NCBI GenBank assembly: GCA_020025095.1
Contig: JAHHSS010000038.1
Span: 1 to 13,548, forward strand
Origin: Peptostreptococcus sp.
GTDB taxonomy: Bacteria; Bacillota; Clostridia; Peptostreptococcales; Peptostreptococcaceae
Direction of reading: 5' to 3'
DNA: 13,548 nucleotides
In this document: piece by piece, positions 11,852 to 13,548 of the stretch
Numbering within the stretch: position 1 is the first letter of the stretch
Layout: each line of letters opens with the position of its first letter
Position numbers and translations under genes: made by a program
The notes under the pieces: model-generated
Told to the model about the DNA's origin: nothing
What the model saw: only the letters and a program-made list of their open reading frames with translations
Databases searched by the model: none

Positions 11852-13531
11852 ATGCACAAAGCTTTGTATAGAGAGTACAGACCTCTCGTATTTGACGATG
11901 TAATAGGTCAGGAGCATATAATCAGAACCTTGAAAAATCAGATAAAAAATGATAATTTAAGTCACGCATATCTTTTTTGTGGAACGAGAGGAACTGGAAA
12001 AACTACTACAGCTAAAATACTATCCAGAGCCGTAAACTGTATATCAAAAGACAAAGAAGTACCATGTAATGAATGTGAAATGTGCGTTGGAATACTTGAT
12101 GGGTCTAATCTTGATGTAATAGAAATAGATGCAGCTTCCAACAATAGTGTTGACGATATAAGAGAATTAAGAGAAACTGTAAAGTATACCCCGAATAGTT
12201 CTAGATATAAAGTTTATATAATAGATGAGGTTCATATGCTATCGCAGGGAGCATTTAATGCTCTTTTAAAAACTTTAGAAGAACCACCTTCATATGTTAT
12301 ATTTATACTTGCAACGACTGAGCCTAATAAAATACCTGCTACAATTCTATCTAGATGTCAGAGATTTGATTTTAAAAGAGTAGCAATAGAAACTATTATG
12401 GATAGAATGAGAGATATCTGTAGTAAGGAAGACGTTGAAATAGAAGAAGATGCACTAAGAATAGTAGCTAGAAATGGACAAGGATCAGTTAGAGATGCCT
12501 TAAGTATTTTAGATAAGTGCCTTGCATTTAGTTCAGAAAAATTAACTGCAGAAAATGTTTTAGATTTATTAGGAGCGGCAGAACCATCACAGTTATTTGA
12601 ATTTGCAAAGTCAATAATAGACTCGGACATACAAAAGTCTATGAAATTAATAGATGATTATTATATGTGGGGTAAAGATTTAAAAAATCTTGTCCAAGAT
12701 ACAAGTCTATTTTTTAGAAGTCTTATGATGGTAAAAATATTTAATAAAGCGGATGAATTTATAGATTTAACAAAGGAATATACAGAGAAGATACTTATCC
12801 TTTCCAAAGAGGTGGAAATGAAAGAAATAATAAGGATATTAGGAATACTTTCTGAGCTTTCCAATAGTCTTAAATACTCTACTAATCAAAGGATAACAGT
12901 AGAGATTTATGTTATGAAGCTTTCTTCACCTTCTACTGATTCAAGTGAGGAATCTATAGTAAAAAGGATTGAGAATATAGAAAAAATTATAGAAGATGGA
13001 AAAATAAACATTAAATCAAATATTATTATGAACGCAAATACAGTAGATTCTAAAATTGTCAACAATAATTTAAGCCCTCAATCAGTGAAAAATATGGATA
13101 TAGCAGAAACATCGAAAGAAGAAAAAAATAAAGAAATTCCTGATAACATAGATGATGAAGATATTCAAGACATTATCAGGGATTGGGGAAAATTAATGGA
13201 TAAGATGAAAGCTGATAAAAAAACGCCTTTAAGAGCTTTTTTATCAGAAAATAGAGGCTTAAGATATAAAAATGAAATATTATATGTAATTATTCACGAA
13301 GGGCTTGCTTTTTCATTAGATAGATTAAATGAAAAAGAAAATTACAACTATATAAAAAATTCTATGAGAAATGTATTTGGATTAAATATTGAGCCTAGAT
13401 TTATACTTGAGAAAGACCTTGATAAAATGAATTTCGACAATAATGATATAAGTAAAGAAGATGAGGATAATGAAGCTGTAAAAATATTAAAAGATAGATT
13501 AGGAGACAAACTAAAAATAGAAGAAAAATAA
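11852..13531 (+). CDS. dnaX: DNA polymerase III clamp-loader subunit gamma/tau
   Basis: This 559-residue AAA+ ATPase loads the sliding clamp and, in its long tau form, ties the clamp loader to the replicative polymerase and helicase. Seen in order: the start MHKALYREYRPLVFDDVIGQ, Walker A GTRGTGKT (44-51), zinc-module cysteines C63, C72, C75 and C78, Walker B IIDEVH (123-128), sensor ATTEP (154-158) and the SRC motif LSRCQRFDF (166-174). The oligomerisation domain runs to about residue 370, followed by a poorly conserved Asn/Ser-rich linker. The tau-specific C-terminal domain begins near residue 430 (DIIRDWGKLMDKMKADKK). GGAGG lies 6 nt before the ATG. A slippery A-AAA-AAT with a downstream stem-loop at 13123-13183 suggests that a shorter gamma form of 426 residues is also made. 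ybaB and recR are expected downstream. Confidence 0.97.
   Translation: MHKALYREYRPLVFDDVIGQEHIIRTLKNQIKNDNLSHAYLFCGTRGTGKTTTAKILSRAVNCISKDKEVPCNECEMCVGILDGSNLDVIEIDAASNNSVDDIRELRETVKYTPNSSRYKVYIIDEVHMLSQGAFNALLKTLEEPPSYVIFILATTEPNKIPATILSRCQRFDFKRVAIETIMDRMRDICSKEDVEIEEDALRIVARNGQGSVRDALSILDKCLAFSSEKLTAENVLDLLGAAEPSQLFEFAKSIIDSDIQKSMKLIDDYYMWGKDLKNLVQDTSLFFRSLMMVKIFNKADEFIDLTKEYTEKILILSKEVEMKEIIRILGILSELSNSLKYSTNQRITVEIYVMKLSSPSTDSSEESIVKRIENIEKIIEDGKINIKSNIIMNANTVDSKIVNNNLSPQSVKNMDIAETSKEEKNKEIPDNIDDEDIQDIIRDWGKLMDKMKADKKTPLRAFLSENRGLRYKNEILYVIIHEGLAFSLDRLNEKENYNYIKNSMRNVFGLNIEPRFILEKDLDKMNFDNNDISKEDEDNEAVKILKDRLGDKLKIEEK
13123..13183 (+). promoter_or_regulatory. Candidate programmed -1 frameshift signal inside dnaX
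   Basis: In frame, the codons GAA-AAA-AAT form the heptamer A-AAA-AAT (13123-13129) inside a run of seven As (13122-13128). After a 6-nt spacer an 11-bp stem follows: 13136-13146 (ATTCCTGATAA) pairs with 13173-13183 (TTATCAGGGAT), one pair being G-U, with a 26-nt loop. Slipping by -1 re-reads AAA and then meets UAA at 13129-13131, ending the protein at 426 residues. E. coli gamma is 431 residues and is made in the same way with A-AAA-AAG. Polymerase slippage adding one A on the A7 run would give the same product. Confidence 0.6.
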
Positions 13532-13548
13532 TATGATATAAGTTAATT

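Overview
The window is AT-rich Firmicutes DNA. It most likely comes from an anaerobic clostridium of the Peptostreptococcaceae (Clostridioides/Romboutsia/Paraclostridium group). Supporting signs are the very low GC, strong AGGAGG-type ribosome binding sites, a T-box in front of serS, the anaerobic ThiH route to thiazole, and a gene order (rsbW-sigB, mscS, serS, tadA, tRNA-Ser, SRP RNA, dnaX) that from memory matches the origin-proximal region of those genomes. The species assignment is inference.

Layout: 1-1196 holds the 3' part of rsbW, overlapping sigB by one base, closed by a terminator. 1489-2522 is a self-contained mscS unit with promoter and terminator. 2573-4290 is serS with a promoter, a complete serine T-box (specifier UCU, TGGC acceptor-binding bases) and a terminator. 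4340-8194 is a thiazole-biosynthesis operon, thiS-thiF-thiG-thiH-tenI. It is preceded by a strong promoter and a leader of about 74 nt that is essentially one elaborate terminator hairpin; no TPP riboswitch is visible. 8494-8973 is tadA. 9145-9231 is tRNA-Ser(GGA). 9523-10071 is an unrecognised membrane-anchored protein. 10135-10476 is a decayed ISL3-family transposase fragment. 10477-11026 is a minus-strand unit of two very small proteins with their own promoter and a terminator with a perfect 20-bp stem. 11527-11797 is a large, Alu-domain-containing SRP RNA with terminator, followed directly by dnaX (11852-13531).

How the genes work together: RsbW would sequester SigB. SerS charges tRNA-Ser, and the T-box senses uncharged tRNA-Ser; the discriminator G of the tRNA in this window matches the T-box acceptor-binding sequence. 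ThiF adenylates the ThiS C-terminus, ThiH makes dehydroglycine from tyrosine, ThiG builds the thiazole ring, and the last gene looks like the TenI thiazole tautomerase rather than ThiE.

Most striking observations: (1) inside dnaX, an A-AAA-AAT slippery heptamer is followed after 6 nt by an 11-bp stem-loop. A -1 shift reaches UAA immediately and gives a 426-residue gamma-like product, which closely parallels the E. coli dnaX programmed frameshift. (2) The thiS leader is a candidate regulatory RNA. (3) The minus-strand micro-operon encodes a probable secreted peptide and a two-helix membrane protein.
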